Of a DNA stretch of 64,000 nucleotides, positions 8,192 through 16,773 are shown piece after piece. Source of the DNA: an uncultured bacterium. Lineage in GTDB: Bacteria > Bipolaricaulota > Bipolaricaulia > UBA7950 > UBA9294. The notes under the pieces were generated by a model, which was given only the letters and a program-made list of their open reading frames with translations, was not told the DNA's origin and searched no databases. A program made the translations under genes and the position numbers. Location: the NCBI GenBank assembly GCA_903857865.1, contig CAIOGO010000014.1, positions 160,814 through 224,813 on the forward strand, written 5' to 3'. Every line of letters starts with the position of its first letter. Positions within the stretch are counted from its first letter, which is position 1.

Positions 8192-9565
8192 ATGGGACGA
8201 GTCAACGGACATCACGAGACAGTGATCAGCGGCGGGCGCGTCTGGACGCGCGGCGAGTTGGTCGAAACAGACGTCGGAATCGACGGCGGGCGCATCGCCC
8301 GTATCGGCGGCCGGCTGGACGGCGCCGAACGCGTGGATGCGCAAGACTTGTGGGTTCTTCCCGGCGTCATCGACGGCCACACACACATGGAGGCGGCCGC
8401 GTTCGGCCTCCATTCGCGTGACACGTTCGAGTCGGGCACGCGTGCGGCCGCCGCCGGAGGCGTGACCACCGTCCTCGACTTCACGGCCGGAAGCGCCGAG
8501 TCCACGCTGGCCGAGCAAGTCCAGGCACGAGTCGCCGCCGCGCGGCGCGCCGTCGTCGACATCGGACTTCACGCCGAGATCGTCGGGTGGCGATCGGACC
8601 GGGCCTACGAGATCGCGGAGGCCGTCCGAATGGGCGTGACGAGCTTCAAGTTCTACACCGTGTACGCCGAACCCTCGAACCCGAGCCAGCTCGCCGACGC
8701 CTTTCGCGTCATCGCCGCCGCCGGCGGCGTGGCGATGGTCCACGCGGAGGATGCTGGCCTCATCCAGACAGCGACGGAGGCTCTGCCTCGCGGCGCGCGA
8801 CTGCACATGACCAGTTTTCCCCGGAGCCGCCCGGCGGCGAGCGAGGCTGCGGCCGTCTCGCTCGTGTGCCAGCTCGCGGAAATCGCGGGAGTGCGCGTCC
8901 ACTTCGCCCACCTCAGCACAGGCGCGGCGGTCGACGTTGTCCGCAACGCGAAGGCACGTGGGCTCCAGGTGACCGCGGAGACGTGTCCCCACTACCTGCT
9001 TCTCGATGAGCGGGCCTATGCCACGGCCGATGGCCGCCAGTTCAGCGTCATTCCCCCTCTGCGGTCTCCAGAGGATCAGTCCACCCTGTGGGTGGCTCTC
9101 GCCGACGGCACGATCGACAGCGTGGCCACTGACCACTGTCCATTCGTTCGAGCGGAGAAGGACCACGGCGACGACGTCCTATCCATCCCGTGCGGGCTCC
9201 CGGGCGTCGAGACTCTGCTGCCTCTCCTGCACAGCGACGGCATGGTCGCACGAGGCTTGTCTCTTGACTGGCTCGTACGAGCGTTATGCGAGAACCCGGC
9301 GCGCATCTTCGGCCTCGCACCGCAGAAAGGACAAGTCGAGGTCGGCGCCGATGCGGACCTCGTTCTCTTCGACCCGAGGAGGGCCTGGACGCTGTCAGCG
9401 GGCAACCTTCACATGGGCGCCGACTTCTCACCATACGAAGGACGCCGCGTCCGCGGCGCCGTGATCCGCACGCTCGTGCGCGGGCGCACTGTCTGGGCGG
9501 ACGGCGAGTGTTGCGTCGAGCCCGGCTGGGGGCGCTTCGTGCCCCGAAGCCAAGCACTCATCTAG
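8192..9565 (+). CDS. Dihydropyrimidinase/hydantoinase-type amidohydrolase
   Basis: The 457-residue cyclic amidohydrolase should open a hydantoin, dihydropyrimidine or similar ring. The binuclear metal site is complete: GHTHM for the first two His, FKFYT for the carbamylated Lys, VHAED and FAHLST for the next His pair, and ATDHCPF for the Asp. Length and order match dihydropyrimidinase, with allantoinase or dihydroorotase as alternatives. The gene is convergent with the ribokinase that ends the large minus-strand operon (stops overlap). This placement suggests it serves the same base-degrading pathway under separate control. Confidence 0.88.
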   Translation: MGRVNGHHETVISGGRVWTRGELVETDVGIDGGRIARIGGRLDGAERVDAQDLWVLPGVIDGHTHMEAAAFGLHSRDTFESGTRAAAAGGVTTVLDFTAGSAESTLAEQVQARVAAARRAVVDIGLHAEIVGWRSDRAYEIAEAVRMGVTSFKFYTVYAEPSNPSQLADAFRVIAAAGGVAMVHAEDAGLIQTATEALPRGARLHMTSFPRSRPAASEAAAVSLVCQLAEIAGVRVHFAHLSTGAAVDVVRNAKARGLQVTAETCPHYLLLDERAYATADGRQFSVIPPLRSPEDQSTLWVALADGTIDSVATDHCPFVRAEKDHGDDVLSIPCGLPGVETLLPLLHSDGMVARGLSLDWLVRALCENPARIFGLAPQKGQVEVGADADLVLFDPRRAWTLSAGNLHMGADFSPYEGRRVRGAVIRTLVRGRTVWADGECCVEPGWGRFVPRSQALI

Positions 9566-10461
9566 GAGACCGCGCCCCCGCGATACAGCCGATCGACGTC
9601 GGTGCGACAAGGCAACGAGGGCTGGGCGCCCGCCTTCGTGGTCGCAAGCGCCCCGGCCGCACTGGCCCATCGGATGGCATCCATCATGGAACGCTCCATG
9701 ATGGCGCAAGCCAGGGCACCGTTGAAGGCGTCGCCTGCGGCCGTCGTGTCCACGACGGCGACCGGAAGGGCCGGAACGTGGTGCGCCGTCTCGCCGAACC
9801 AAAACGCACCGTCCTCCCCAGCTTTGCAGACAACACTGCCGACGCCGGCTCGTAGCAGCGCGCCGGCCGCGGACTCCATGTCATCCATATGCGTCAGCGC
9901 GAGGAGTTCGGTCCGATTCGGCGTCAACACGTCGACGCGACGAAGCGGCAGTCTGGAGAGGTCCTGCGCCGGCGACGGATCGAGGATGACCAGAGGACGC
10001 CCGCGCGGCAGACGGCCGAGGAGATAGACCACGGTGTCGAGCGGAATCTCCAACTGGAGAAGCAAGACGTCGGCAGCGGCCACGCGATGGAAGATGCGAT
10101 CGACGTAGTCGGCGTCGACCGTCCCATTCGCACCGGGAACACAGGCGATCGCGTTCTCCCCGCTCTCCTCGACCCAGATCGACGCCGTTCCCGTTGCTTC
10201 CTCGTCCATCGACTCGACGGCCGTCACGTCGACACCGTCGGCACGAAGGCCTTCGAGCAATCGCTCGCCGAACGGATCGCGGCCCACTTTGCCGAAGAAG
10301 AACACGGACGCGCCAAGGCGCGCCGCGGCGACCGCCTGGTTCGCTCCCTTGCCTCCAAGGTAGTGGCGCATGCTCTTCCCCGCCACCGTCTCGCCAGGGC
10401 GTGGGATGCGCGACACTTCCGTGACCACATCCATGTTGGCGCTTCCGAGCACGACAATCAC
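9562..10461 (-). CDS. Ribokinase-family (PfkB) sugar kinase
   Basis: The 299-residue PfkB-fold kinase phosphorylates a sugar or nucleoside with ATP. The N-terminus has VLGSANMDVV and the substrate motif GGKGANQAVAAARLG. The C-terminal signature DTTAAGDAFNGALA holds the catalytic Asp and anion hole. The GTG start overlaps the upstream stop as GTGA, with GGAG about 10 nt before it. It is the last gene of the operon, directly after an ADP-ribosylglycohydrolase, so free ribose is a sensible substrate, but a nucleoside cannot be excluded. Confidence 0.88.
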   Translation of the reverse strand: MIVVLGSANMDVVTEVSRIPRPGETVAGKSMRHYLGGKGANQAVAAARLGASVFFFGKVGRDPFGERLLEGLRADGVDVTAVESMDEEATGTASIWVEESGENAIACVPGANGTVDADYVDRIFHRVAAADVLLLQLEIPLDTVVYLLGRLPRGRPLVILDPSPAQDLSRLPLRRVDVLTPNRTELLALTHMDDMESAAGALLRAGVGSVVCKAGEDGAFWFGETAHHVPALPVAVVDTTAAGDAFNGALACAIMERSMMDAIRWASAAGALATTKAGAQPSLPCRTDVDRLYRGGAVS

Positions 10462-11837
10462 GACGCACGCTCCATGCACTGCGTTTTGGAACTTCGCTGC
10501 TGAGGGTTCTCGCGCGCCGCCTCGGCCTCCAGGCGATCTCCCCAACGCGTTGTCCAGGCCACGAGATCATCGAATCCGATCTCCTCGAACCCTTCGACGT
10601 ACGACTTCAGAGCCGCGCCGATGGGCTCGCTCCACCGCGGGGGGATCGCCTCGGAACCCAGCAAGCCCCCCATGACGGCCCCGACCTGCCCGGTCGTGCA
10701 ATCGGTGTCATAGCCGCACTGCAGCGTCGTGAGGATGGCGCGCTCGAAGTCGCCGTCGCCGAGAACGAGCCCGACGACAACGCAGGCGATGTTGGGGATC
10801 GTGTGAATCCAGTGGTACCGATCGAGCTCCGGGCGCAGTTCGCCCAACGCCGACCGCCAATCGCCCCGCCGGCGGCACACGTCGAGACTCCGCTCGACCG
10901 TGACCGCAAACGCGCCCTCGCTTGGCACGAACCGTAGTGCGGCTCGCAGGAGGTCCTCGATCGACCGCCCGGAGAACGCCAGACTGGCCAGGGCGGCGGC
11001 ATAGATCGCCCCGTCCATCCCCTCGCGGAAGTGAGAGATCGCGGCGTCGCGAAACGCAAGCTCAGCCGCGCGCTCGGGCGCAAGAGGCGCCAGTAGCCCG
11101 TGAACCGTGGTTCGCATCTGGCCTCCGACCCACGCGCCGCACGGGTTGCGCGGCCAGCGACTCTCGGGCGGGAAGATCCCGGCCTTCACGTTCTCGATCG
11201 CCGCCCACTCCGCGGTGTAAGCGAACGGCAGATGACCGACCCACTCCAGAGCGAGGTCCGCGCTCGTGAACGCGGGGCCGCACTCGTCGAGGGTGTGAAG
11301 CACGAGGAGGGGGTACGCCGTGTCGTCATTCTCCACCTTCGGCTGCGCCAGGTAGCCGGAGATCGGCGCGTGCCGGGCGGCGATCTCGGCGCTCGTCCAA
11401 CCCTCGACGGGATCGCCGAGCGCGGTCCCGATGCACTGGCCGACCCACGCCGCGCGCACGCGGTCGCCGTAGTCGACGGGCACGCCCGAACGTGCCCGCG
11501 TCGGCACACCACCCGGCACGATGGATCGGGACCGCAACCCCATCGCGGCCGGGGTCTTCGCGCGGTACTCGCTCCAAGTCGAGGGTTCCTCGCCACGCAC
11601 GTACGGAAGCGCCGCGGCGATGACGGCGTTCACCTGCGCGAGCACCATCGCCAGGCGACCCCACGACTGTGCCGCGTAAAGTGCCTCTGCCTCGCGCAAC
11701 AGCGGCGCCGCGTTGCTCATGTCAGCGCCAAGGTTCTCCATCGCCCCCACGGCGGCTCGAGTGGGAAGGACCATGACTCCGGACGCCGTCGTCATCCTCC
11801 ACATCGTCGCGATCTGGTTCGCCCGACTCTCGTCCAC
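10458..11837 (-). CDS. ADP-ribosylglycohydrolase-like protein
   Basis: The 459-residue protein belongs to the DraG/ARH fold, which cleaves ADP-ribose or related N-glycosidic bonds with two Mg ions. Landmarks are IGTALGDPVEGW, the metal motif ENDDTAY and the C-terminal GYDTDCTTGQVGAVMGG. The GTG start follows GAGGAGGGAAT. About 130 residues precede the catalytic domain, longer than usual, so part may be a separate helical domain. Coupling to a ribokinase suggests nucleoside or ADP-ribose breakdown rather than protein demodification. Confidence 0.85.
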   Translation of the reverse strand: MDESRANQIATMWRMTTASGVMVLPTRAAVGAMENLGADMSNAAPLLREAEALYAAQSWGRLAMVLAQVNAVIAAALPYVRGEEPSTWSEYRAKTPAAMGLRSRSIVPGGVPTRARSGVPVDYGDRVRAAWVGQCIGTALGDPVEGWTSAEIAARHAPISGYLAQPKVENDDTAYPLLVLHTLDECGPAFTSADLALEWVGHLPFAYTAEWAAIENVKAGIFPPESRWPRNPCGAWVGGQMRTTVHGLLAPLAPERAAELAFRDAAISHFREGMDGAIYAAALASLAFSGRSIEDLLRAALRFVPSEGAFAVTVERSLDVCRRRGDWRSALGELRPELDRYHWIHTIPNIACVVVGLVLGDGDFERAILTTLQCGYDTDCTTGQVGAVMGGLLGSEAIPPRWSEPIGAALKSYVEGFEEIGFDDLVAWTTRWGDRLEAEAARENPQQRSSKTQCMERAS

Positions 11838-11851
11838 ATTCCCTCCTCGGC

Positions 11852-12994
11852 CTAGATCGCGGTCGCCAGCCACTCGACTACGTCAAGCACGTCCACCGTC
11901 GACTTCGCACGTCGCTTGGCGTCAAGGAACGCAATCTGACACGCCGGGCAAGCGGAGAGAAGGAGGTCGGCCCCGGTGGCGACGGCCTCGTTCCACCGTG
12001 CCTGTTCGTTCTCGACCGCCATCGGCTCGTAGCCGAAGCGAACGAAGTCGCCGTTGCCGCAGCAGAACGAGCCCGCACCCGACCGGCGCATCTCCACGCG
12101 ACGCGCCCCGGGCACGGCGTCGATGGCTCGGCGAGGCGCGTCGTAGATCCCGAGTCCGCGTCCCAGATTGCACGGGTCGTGATACACGACGACGCGCGAC
12201 TGCTTGCGGAGGCGGACGCTGCCAGCCGCCCTCCGCTCGCCGAGGAGCTCCGTCGCGTGGAGGACGCGGAATGGAAGCGGCCGGCCGAGCAGGTCGGGCA
12301 CCTCTTCTCGGAACATCTGCAGACACCCGGGACAGGCGAACACCACCTGCGTCGCGCCCGACGCCTCGATCGCCGCAACGTTCTTGCCCGCAGCCTCTCT
12401 CGCCCCTTCGAGGTCGCCGACCGCCAGGTGCGGATGACCGCAGCAGACTTCGTCGTCGAGGAGCGCGAAGTCGACGCCGGCCGCCTCGAGCACCTGATAT
12501 GCACCGCGCGCGATGCCGCGGCGCACGTAGGCGGGCGTGCAACCGACGAAGAAGACCGTCTCGGCCTTCTTCCCAACCCGGTCCGTGCCCGGCGCCCAAC
12601 CGAGCCGCTTCCCGCGCGCCTGCCCGTATGGATTGCCGGCGTCGGCGACCGCGCGCCCGACGCCGGCGAGTTCTGCCGGAACGAGTTCGCGCTCCGCAAG
12701 ATCGGCCTTCATCGCTCGATAGATGTCGAGCAGGGACAGATACTTGAAGCACTGCTCCTCGCACGCGCCGCACTCCGTGCACGCGTAGACGCGCATCGCC
12801 ACATCGGCGTCGTACTCTAACACACCATCGACGAGCGCGCGAGCGATCGCCATCTTGCCCCGTGCCCCGTACGACTCCATGCCGTATGTCACGTACGAAG
12901 GGCAGATCTTCTCCTGCCCTCCCACGGCGTGGTCGAAGCAGAAGCCGCACCGCAAGCAGCTGTAGATCTGGTTCGTGTAGACGGCCAGCCTCAT
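11852..12994 (-). CDS. GlcF/HdrD-like iron-sulfur oxidoreductase with two CCG domains
   Basis: The 380-residue protein passes electrons from a flavin partner. Two N-terminal 4Fe-4S motifs are visible (CLRCGFC..ICPSY and CTECGACEEQC). Two cysteine-rich CCG domains follow (FFVGC..EVCCGHPH..CPGC and HDPCN..FCCGNGD..CPAC). The start overlaps the stop of the FAD oxidase as ATGA, the pairing seen in glycolate and D-lactate dehydrogenase complexes. A 14-bp gap separates it from the ADP-ribosylglycohydrolase. Confidence 0.88.
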   Translation of the reverse strand: MRLAVYTNQIYSCLRCGFCFDHAVGGQEKICPSYVTYGMESYGARGKMAIARALVDGVLEYDADVAMRVYACTECGACEEQCFKYLSLLDIYRAMKADLAERELVPAELAGVGRAVADAGNPYGQARGKRLGWAPGTDRVGKKAETVFFVGCTPAYVRRGIARGAYQVLEAAGVDFALLDDEVCCGHPHLAVGDLEGAREAAGKNVAAIEASGATQVVFACPGCLQMFREEVPDLLGRPLPFRVLHATELLGERRAAGSVRLRKQSRVVVYHDPCNLGRGLGIYDAPRRAIDAVPGARRVEMRRSGAGSFCCGNGDFVRFGYEPMAVENEQARWNEAVATGADLLLSACPACQIAFLDAKRRAKSTVDVLDVVEWLATAI

Positions 12995-14400
12995 CGTTCC
13001 TCCTCGTCGATCAGGAGCCCGGGGTTCAGGATTCCGTTCGGATCCAGCATGCGCTTCATCGATTGGAGGAGTCCGTACGCCGTTCCCAGCTTGGGCATGA
13101 TGTGAGGCGAGATGCCGGCGCCCAGCCCACCGGGACTCATCCGCCCTTCGGTGAACATGCGCTCCGCGACTTCGCTCCGAAGCTGCATCCCGTACGCCCA
13201 CGCGTCGGGCTGGCGCTCGTCGTAGAGCGTGTCGATCCACAGGTATGCCCCGTTGCGCGAGAAGTAGGCGTCGACGCCCTTCACGCGAATCCCGTGCGTC
13301 TCGAACTCGCGCTCGCGCTCCGCCTTCATCGTCCGGAAGAGCGCCACGGCGTCGGCGAGCCCGCGCGAGGAGACGAACCCGGCCACCTCGGGGCAGAAGA
13401 AGGGTCGATCACTGTAGTAAGGACCCGGAGCCGTATTGCGCAACCACGAGTACATGTGCTCTTGCCAGTAGTGGCGAGTCCCCTCGGCAGGACGCGGCCG
13501 CCCGCGGTGGGACTCGCAGATCGCCTCCGCCTCGCGGACACGTGCGTCGGCGGCTACCGCCCGATCGCGCACGACAACGTGCAGGAAGGCGTCGCCCTCC
13601 TCGCCCGTGGGCTTCGGCCCCCCGAACAGTCCGACGAGGAACGTCGCCGCACCCCGACCTTGGATGCCCGTCGCGGCCTCGACCGCGTCGCGATACTCGT
13701 CGAACGCGTAGAACCGGAAGAGCTCGCACTCAGGAATCCGCTGAATGCGATACACCACGCGCGTGATGATCCCAAGGATGCCGTAGGAGCCGATGAACGG
13801 TCCGGCCAGATCGGCGCCGTTCGCATTGCGTTCGATCGGCTCCGATGCCGGGTTGGCCCACGATCCGGTTCGCACCACGTCGCCGGTCGGCAGGACAACC
13901 TCGAGGGCGAGAACGTGGTCGCCCGTCATCCCGTACTCCGTGGCGCCGTGAGGTGTGGCATTGACCGCCACGGTTCCCCCGATCGTGCACGAGAACAGTC
14001 CTCCGCCACCGGGCACGCCAAGCTCCCATCCGTCGCGACGCAGATCGGCGTCGATTCCGTGCCAGATCGCGCCGGCCTGAGCCACCACGAGGCGGGCGGC
14101 CGTGTCGATCCGCTCGACGCGGTTCATGCGCGTCGTCTCGAGCAGGATCACGCCGTCCTTCACTCCGCTCCCGAGGAACGTCGTCGCCCGCCCTCGCGTG
14201 TACAGCGGGTGCCGGTGGTCGTTCGCCCAGCGGACGATGGCCGACACCTCCTCCGTCGTCGCCGGGCGCACCACGACGCTCGGAATGCCGGCCTTGTCCG
14301 GCCCGCAATCCCGCGAGTAGCAGAGGCGGTCCACCAATCGGTCGGACACGTGCTCGGGTCCGACGATGGCGGCCAGCGCAGTAGCCACGTTCTCACGCAT
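12991..14400 (-). CDS. FAD-linked 2-hydroxyacid oxidase (GlcD-like)
   Basis: The 469-residue protein has a PCMH-type FAD domain (VVVRPATTEEVSAIVRWAN, then YTRGRATTFLGSG and GGGGLFSCTIGGTVAVNA). Its C-terminus is typical of glycolate, D-lactate or alkyl-DHAP oxidases (MKRMLDPNGILNPG). It should oxidise a 2-hydroxy acid and hand electrons to the iron-sulfur protein after it. The start ATG overlaps the amidohydrolase stop; a GTG 9 nt upstream is an alternative. The substrate is unknown. Confidence 0.85.
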   Translation of the reverse strand: MRENVATALAAIVGPEHVSDRLVDRLCYSRDCGPDKAGIPSVVVRPATTEEVSAIVRWANDHRHPLYTRGRATTFLGSGVKDGVILLETTRMNRVERIDTAARLVVAQAGAIWHGIDADLRRDGWELGVPGGGGLFSCTIGGTVAVNATPHGATEYGMTGDHVLALEVVLPTGDVVRTGSWANPASEPIERNANGADLAGPFIGSYGILGIITRVVYRIQRIPECELFRFYAFDEYRDAVEAATGIQGRGAATFLVGLFGGPKPTGEEGDAFLHVVVRDRAVAADARVREAEAICESHRGRPRPAEGTRHYWQEHMYSWLRNTAPGPYYSDRPFFCPEVAGFVSSRGLADAVALFRTMKAEREREFETHGIRVKGVDAYFSRNGAYLWIDTLYDERQPDAWAYGMQLRSEVAERMFTEGRMSPGGLGAGISPHIMPKLGTAYGLLQSMKRMLDPNGILNPGLLIDEEER

Positions 14401-15724
14401 ACCGTTCACCCACCCTCTTCGCTTCGGCGAGCACGGCGCGCTCGTCGATCGTCACCATCATTCGGTCCTTCATCACCACGCGGCCATTGATCACCACGGT
14501 TTCCACGTCGCCGGCACGGGCGCAATACACCAGCGCGGGCACGATCTCGTCCGTCAGCCGGAAGAGGTGTGCACCGCCCAGATCGATCAGCACGACGTCG
14601 GCCAGCCGCCCTTCGTCGATCGTCCCCGAGTCGAGACGACACGCCTTCGCTCCACCTTCGGTCGCGAAGCGGAAGACGTCGCGCGCGCCGAGGACGGTCG
14701 GGTCCTGGGCGGCCACCTTCTGCAGCATGGCCGCGCAGCGCATCTCTTCGAACGGATCCAGGAGATCGTTGGATGCCGCGCCGTCCGTGCCAAGGGCGAT
14801 GGCCGCTCCGGCGCGCCGCAGAGCCCCGATGGGCGCGATGCCGCTCCCGAGCTTCATGTTGCTCTTCGGGTTGTAGATCACGGCCACACCCCGCCGGGCC
14901 GCAAGCTCAATCTCCCCTTCCGTCAGGTGCACGCCGTGCGCGGCCGTGATCGGGCTCGCGAGGAATCCGATCGACTCGAGGTAGTCAAGCGGCGTCCTGC
15001 CCGTCAGCGACACCGATTGCTCCACTTCCCACGCCGTCTCCGACACATGCGTCTGGATCCCCAGGTCATGCTCGTCGGCACGCTCGCGGATCCACCGCAG
15101 GAGACCCTCGCTGCACGTGAACGGCGCCGAGGGGCCGAGGAACACGGTGACCAGAGGACTTTCCTTCGGCACCTGGTGCCACGTCTCGATCAGACGAACG
15201 GTGTCATCCTTCGTCTCGTTAAGCGAGACCATGACATCCTCGGGCACCCACTGGTCGACCAGGGTCATCGCCGCCACGCCGCGGATGCCGACCTCGAGCC
15301 ACGCCGCGATGACGCCGTCCAGGTTCATGTCCATGTCGACGAACGTCGTGATCCCGCTCCGCACCATCTCGATCGTCGCCAGCATCGACCACAGGCGACC
15401 GACCTCCTGCCGGCCGTGATGCCACGCGTCGTCCAGGACGCGCCGCACGAAGGGGAAGGTCACGGCGTCGCACCAATCGACAAGTGAGAGGTCGTCCCGC
15501 CGACCCTTGAGCATGGATTGATAGAGGTGCGTGTGGGCGTTCACGAATCCCGGCACGAGCGCACGCCCCTGCCCATCGAGCACGGTGGTCCCCGGCGCCA
15601 ACCGGCGGGCATCGATCGAACCGATTCGAGCGATCCGAGCCCCATCGATCAAGACGTCGACGTCGCGCTCGACGCGATCCGCGTCCCGCACGAGATACGA
15701 CACCCCACGAACGAGAATCATCAT
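14393..15724 (-). CDS. Aminohydrolase of the SAH/methylthioadenosine/guanine deaminase family
   Basis: The 443-residue TIM-barrel amidohydrolase should deaminate a purine, pterin or related ring. The mononuclear metal site is complete: NAHTH, HVSET (His plus catalytic Glu), AAHGVHL and LGTDGAAS. The small N- and C-terminal sheet domain is present. It overlaps its upstream neighbour as ATGA. It is one of two such genes in the operon; this copy keeps all catalytic residues, unlike 16766-18103. Confidence 0.85.
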   Translation of the reverse strand: MMILVRGVSYLVRDADRVERDVDVLIDGARIARIGSIDARRLAPGTTVLDGQGRALVPGFVNAHTHLYQSMLKGRRDDLSLVDWCDAVTFPFVRRVLDDAWHHGRQEVGRLWSMLATIEMVRSGITTFVDMDMNLDGVIAAWLEVGIRGVAAMTLVDQWVPEDVMVSLNETKDDTVRLIETWHQVPKESPLVTVFLGPSAPFTCSEGLLRWIRERADEHDLGIQTHVSETAWEVEQSVSLTGRTPLDYLESIGFLASPITAAHGVHLTEGEIELAARRGVAVIYNPKSNMKLGSGIAPIGALRRAGAAIALGTDGAASNDLLDPFEEMRCAAMLQKVAAQDPTVLGARDVFRFATEGGAKACRLDSGTIDEGRLADVVLIDLGGAHLFRLTDEIVPALVYCARAGDVETVVINGRVVMKDRMMVTIDERAVLAEAKRVGERYA

Positions 15725-16773
15725 CCTCTCCCTTCCCAGACGAGCGCACCGGCGGGGCAGACAGAGACGCACAGGCCGCACTCGCGGCACGCCTCGCCGA
15801 CGTCGGCAGGACTCCGCCGCGCCTGGTACGGACAGACGCGAACGCAAGCCTCACAATGGATGCAAGCCACCTCATCGAATCCCATTCGGACTCCTCGAGC
15901 TTCCTCCCATCGCGCGGCGCCGACGGCGTCCTCGATCGACGTGAGGCCGAACTCGTCCAAGCGATCGCTGAGATCGCCGCGCAGTCGGCGGAAGAGGTCG
16001 AGCCCGTGGACGAGCGCTCCGCTGCAGATCCCCACAGCACACGCTCCCGCGAGCAGCATTTCGACCGCCGTGTCGGCGTCCTCGACGCCACCCGTTCCGA
16101 TGACAGGGACCGCCACGGCCTGGCGCACGGCGGCCACTGCATGGAGAGCGATCGGCAGAATGGCCGGCCCGGACAGCCACCCAGCCGTCGCGCCGAGGAG
16201 GGGGCGGCGGGTCCGCGGGTCGATGCGAAGCGCGGGTCCGACCGAGTCGATGACCGTGAGAGCGCTCGTTCCTCTCTCGACGCACGCGCGCGCCGTGCCC
16301 ACGAGGTCACGACCGTTCGCGCTCAGCTTGGCAAACACCGGGATCCGAACGCGGCGCACGGCCGCATCGACCAGGCCGGGCAGCGTCGCCTCGTCGTACG
16401 AAACGACTTCCAGCGCGTCCGCGCCCGCCTCCTCGAGCGCCGCGGCAAGCGCCTCGACGTCGGCCGGCTCGAGCCCGACGCTCGCAATCACCGGCACACC
16501 CGCATCCTTCGCGAGCGGGATCTCCCGCTTGATCCACTGGGCCGAATCGAGGTCCGACCAGCGCTCGGCGTTGAGGACTCCGCCTCCGACACGGACGAGG
16601 TGCGGCACCGGTTGAGTCGCCGCACGACGGCTGATCGTCTTCGTGACGACCGCAGAGGCGCCGGCGCAGTACGCGCGAACGATGGCCTCCCCATTCCAGG
16701 ACAGCGGCCCCGACGCGAGAACCAGCGGGTGGTCGAGTTCGAGTCCACCCACGGCGGTGCGAAGGTCAGCCAC
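15721..16773 (-). CDS. PreA-like dihydroorotate/dihydropyrimidine dehydrogenase with ferredoxin tail
   Basis: The 350-residue protein has an FMN-binding dihydroorotate dehydrogenase barrel. Landmarks are LASGPLSWNGEA, KTISRRA, FAKLSANG and the phosphate motif GTGGVEDADTAVEMLLAGA. A C-terminal 2x[4Fe-4S] domain follows (CIHCEACVRVCP and CRECGLCVSVCP). This matches the PreA part of bacterial dihydropyrimidine dehydrogenase, which reduces uracil-type rings or runs in reverse. No PreT partner is adjacent; the ferredoxin domain may couple it directly to the AORs. The GTG start follows GGAGAGGAG and overlaps the upstream gene by 8 bp. Confidence 0.82.
   Translation of the reverse strand: MADLRTAVGGLELDHPLVLASGPLSWNGEAIVRAYCAGASAVVTKTISRRAATQPVPHLVRVGGGVLNAERWSDLDSAQWIKREIPLAKDAGVPVIASVGLEPADVEALAAALEEAGADALEVVSYDEATLPGLVDAAVRRVRIPVFAKLSANGRDLVGTARACVERGTSALTVIDSVGPALRIDPRTRRPLLGATAGWLSGPAILPIALHAVAAVRQAVAVPVIGTGGVEDADTAVEMLLAGACAVGICSGALVHGLDLFRRLRGDLSDRLDEFGLTSIEDAVGAARWEEARGVRMGFDEVACIHCEACVRVCPYQARRSPADVGEACRECGLCVSVCPAGALVWEGRG

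Noticed and set aside
12862..14490. Long plus-strand open frames opposite the Fe-S and FAD genes
   Set aside because: They mirror the codon pattern of well-supported minus-strand genes in GC-rich DNA, have no ribosome site and no recognisable domain.
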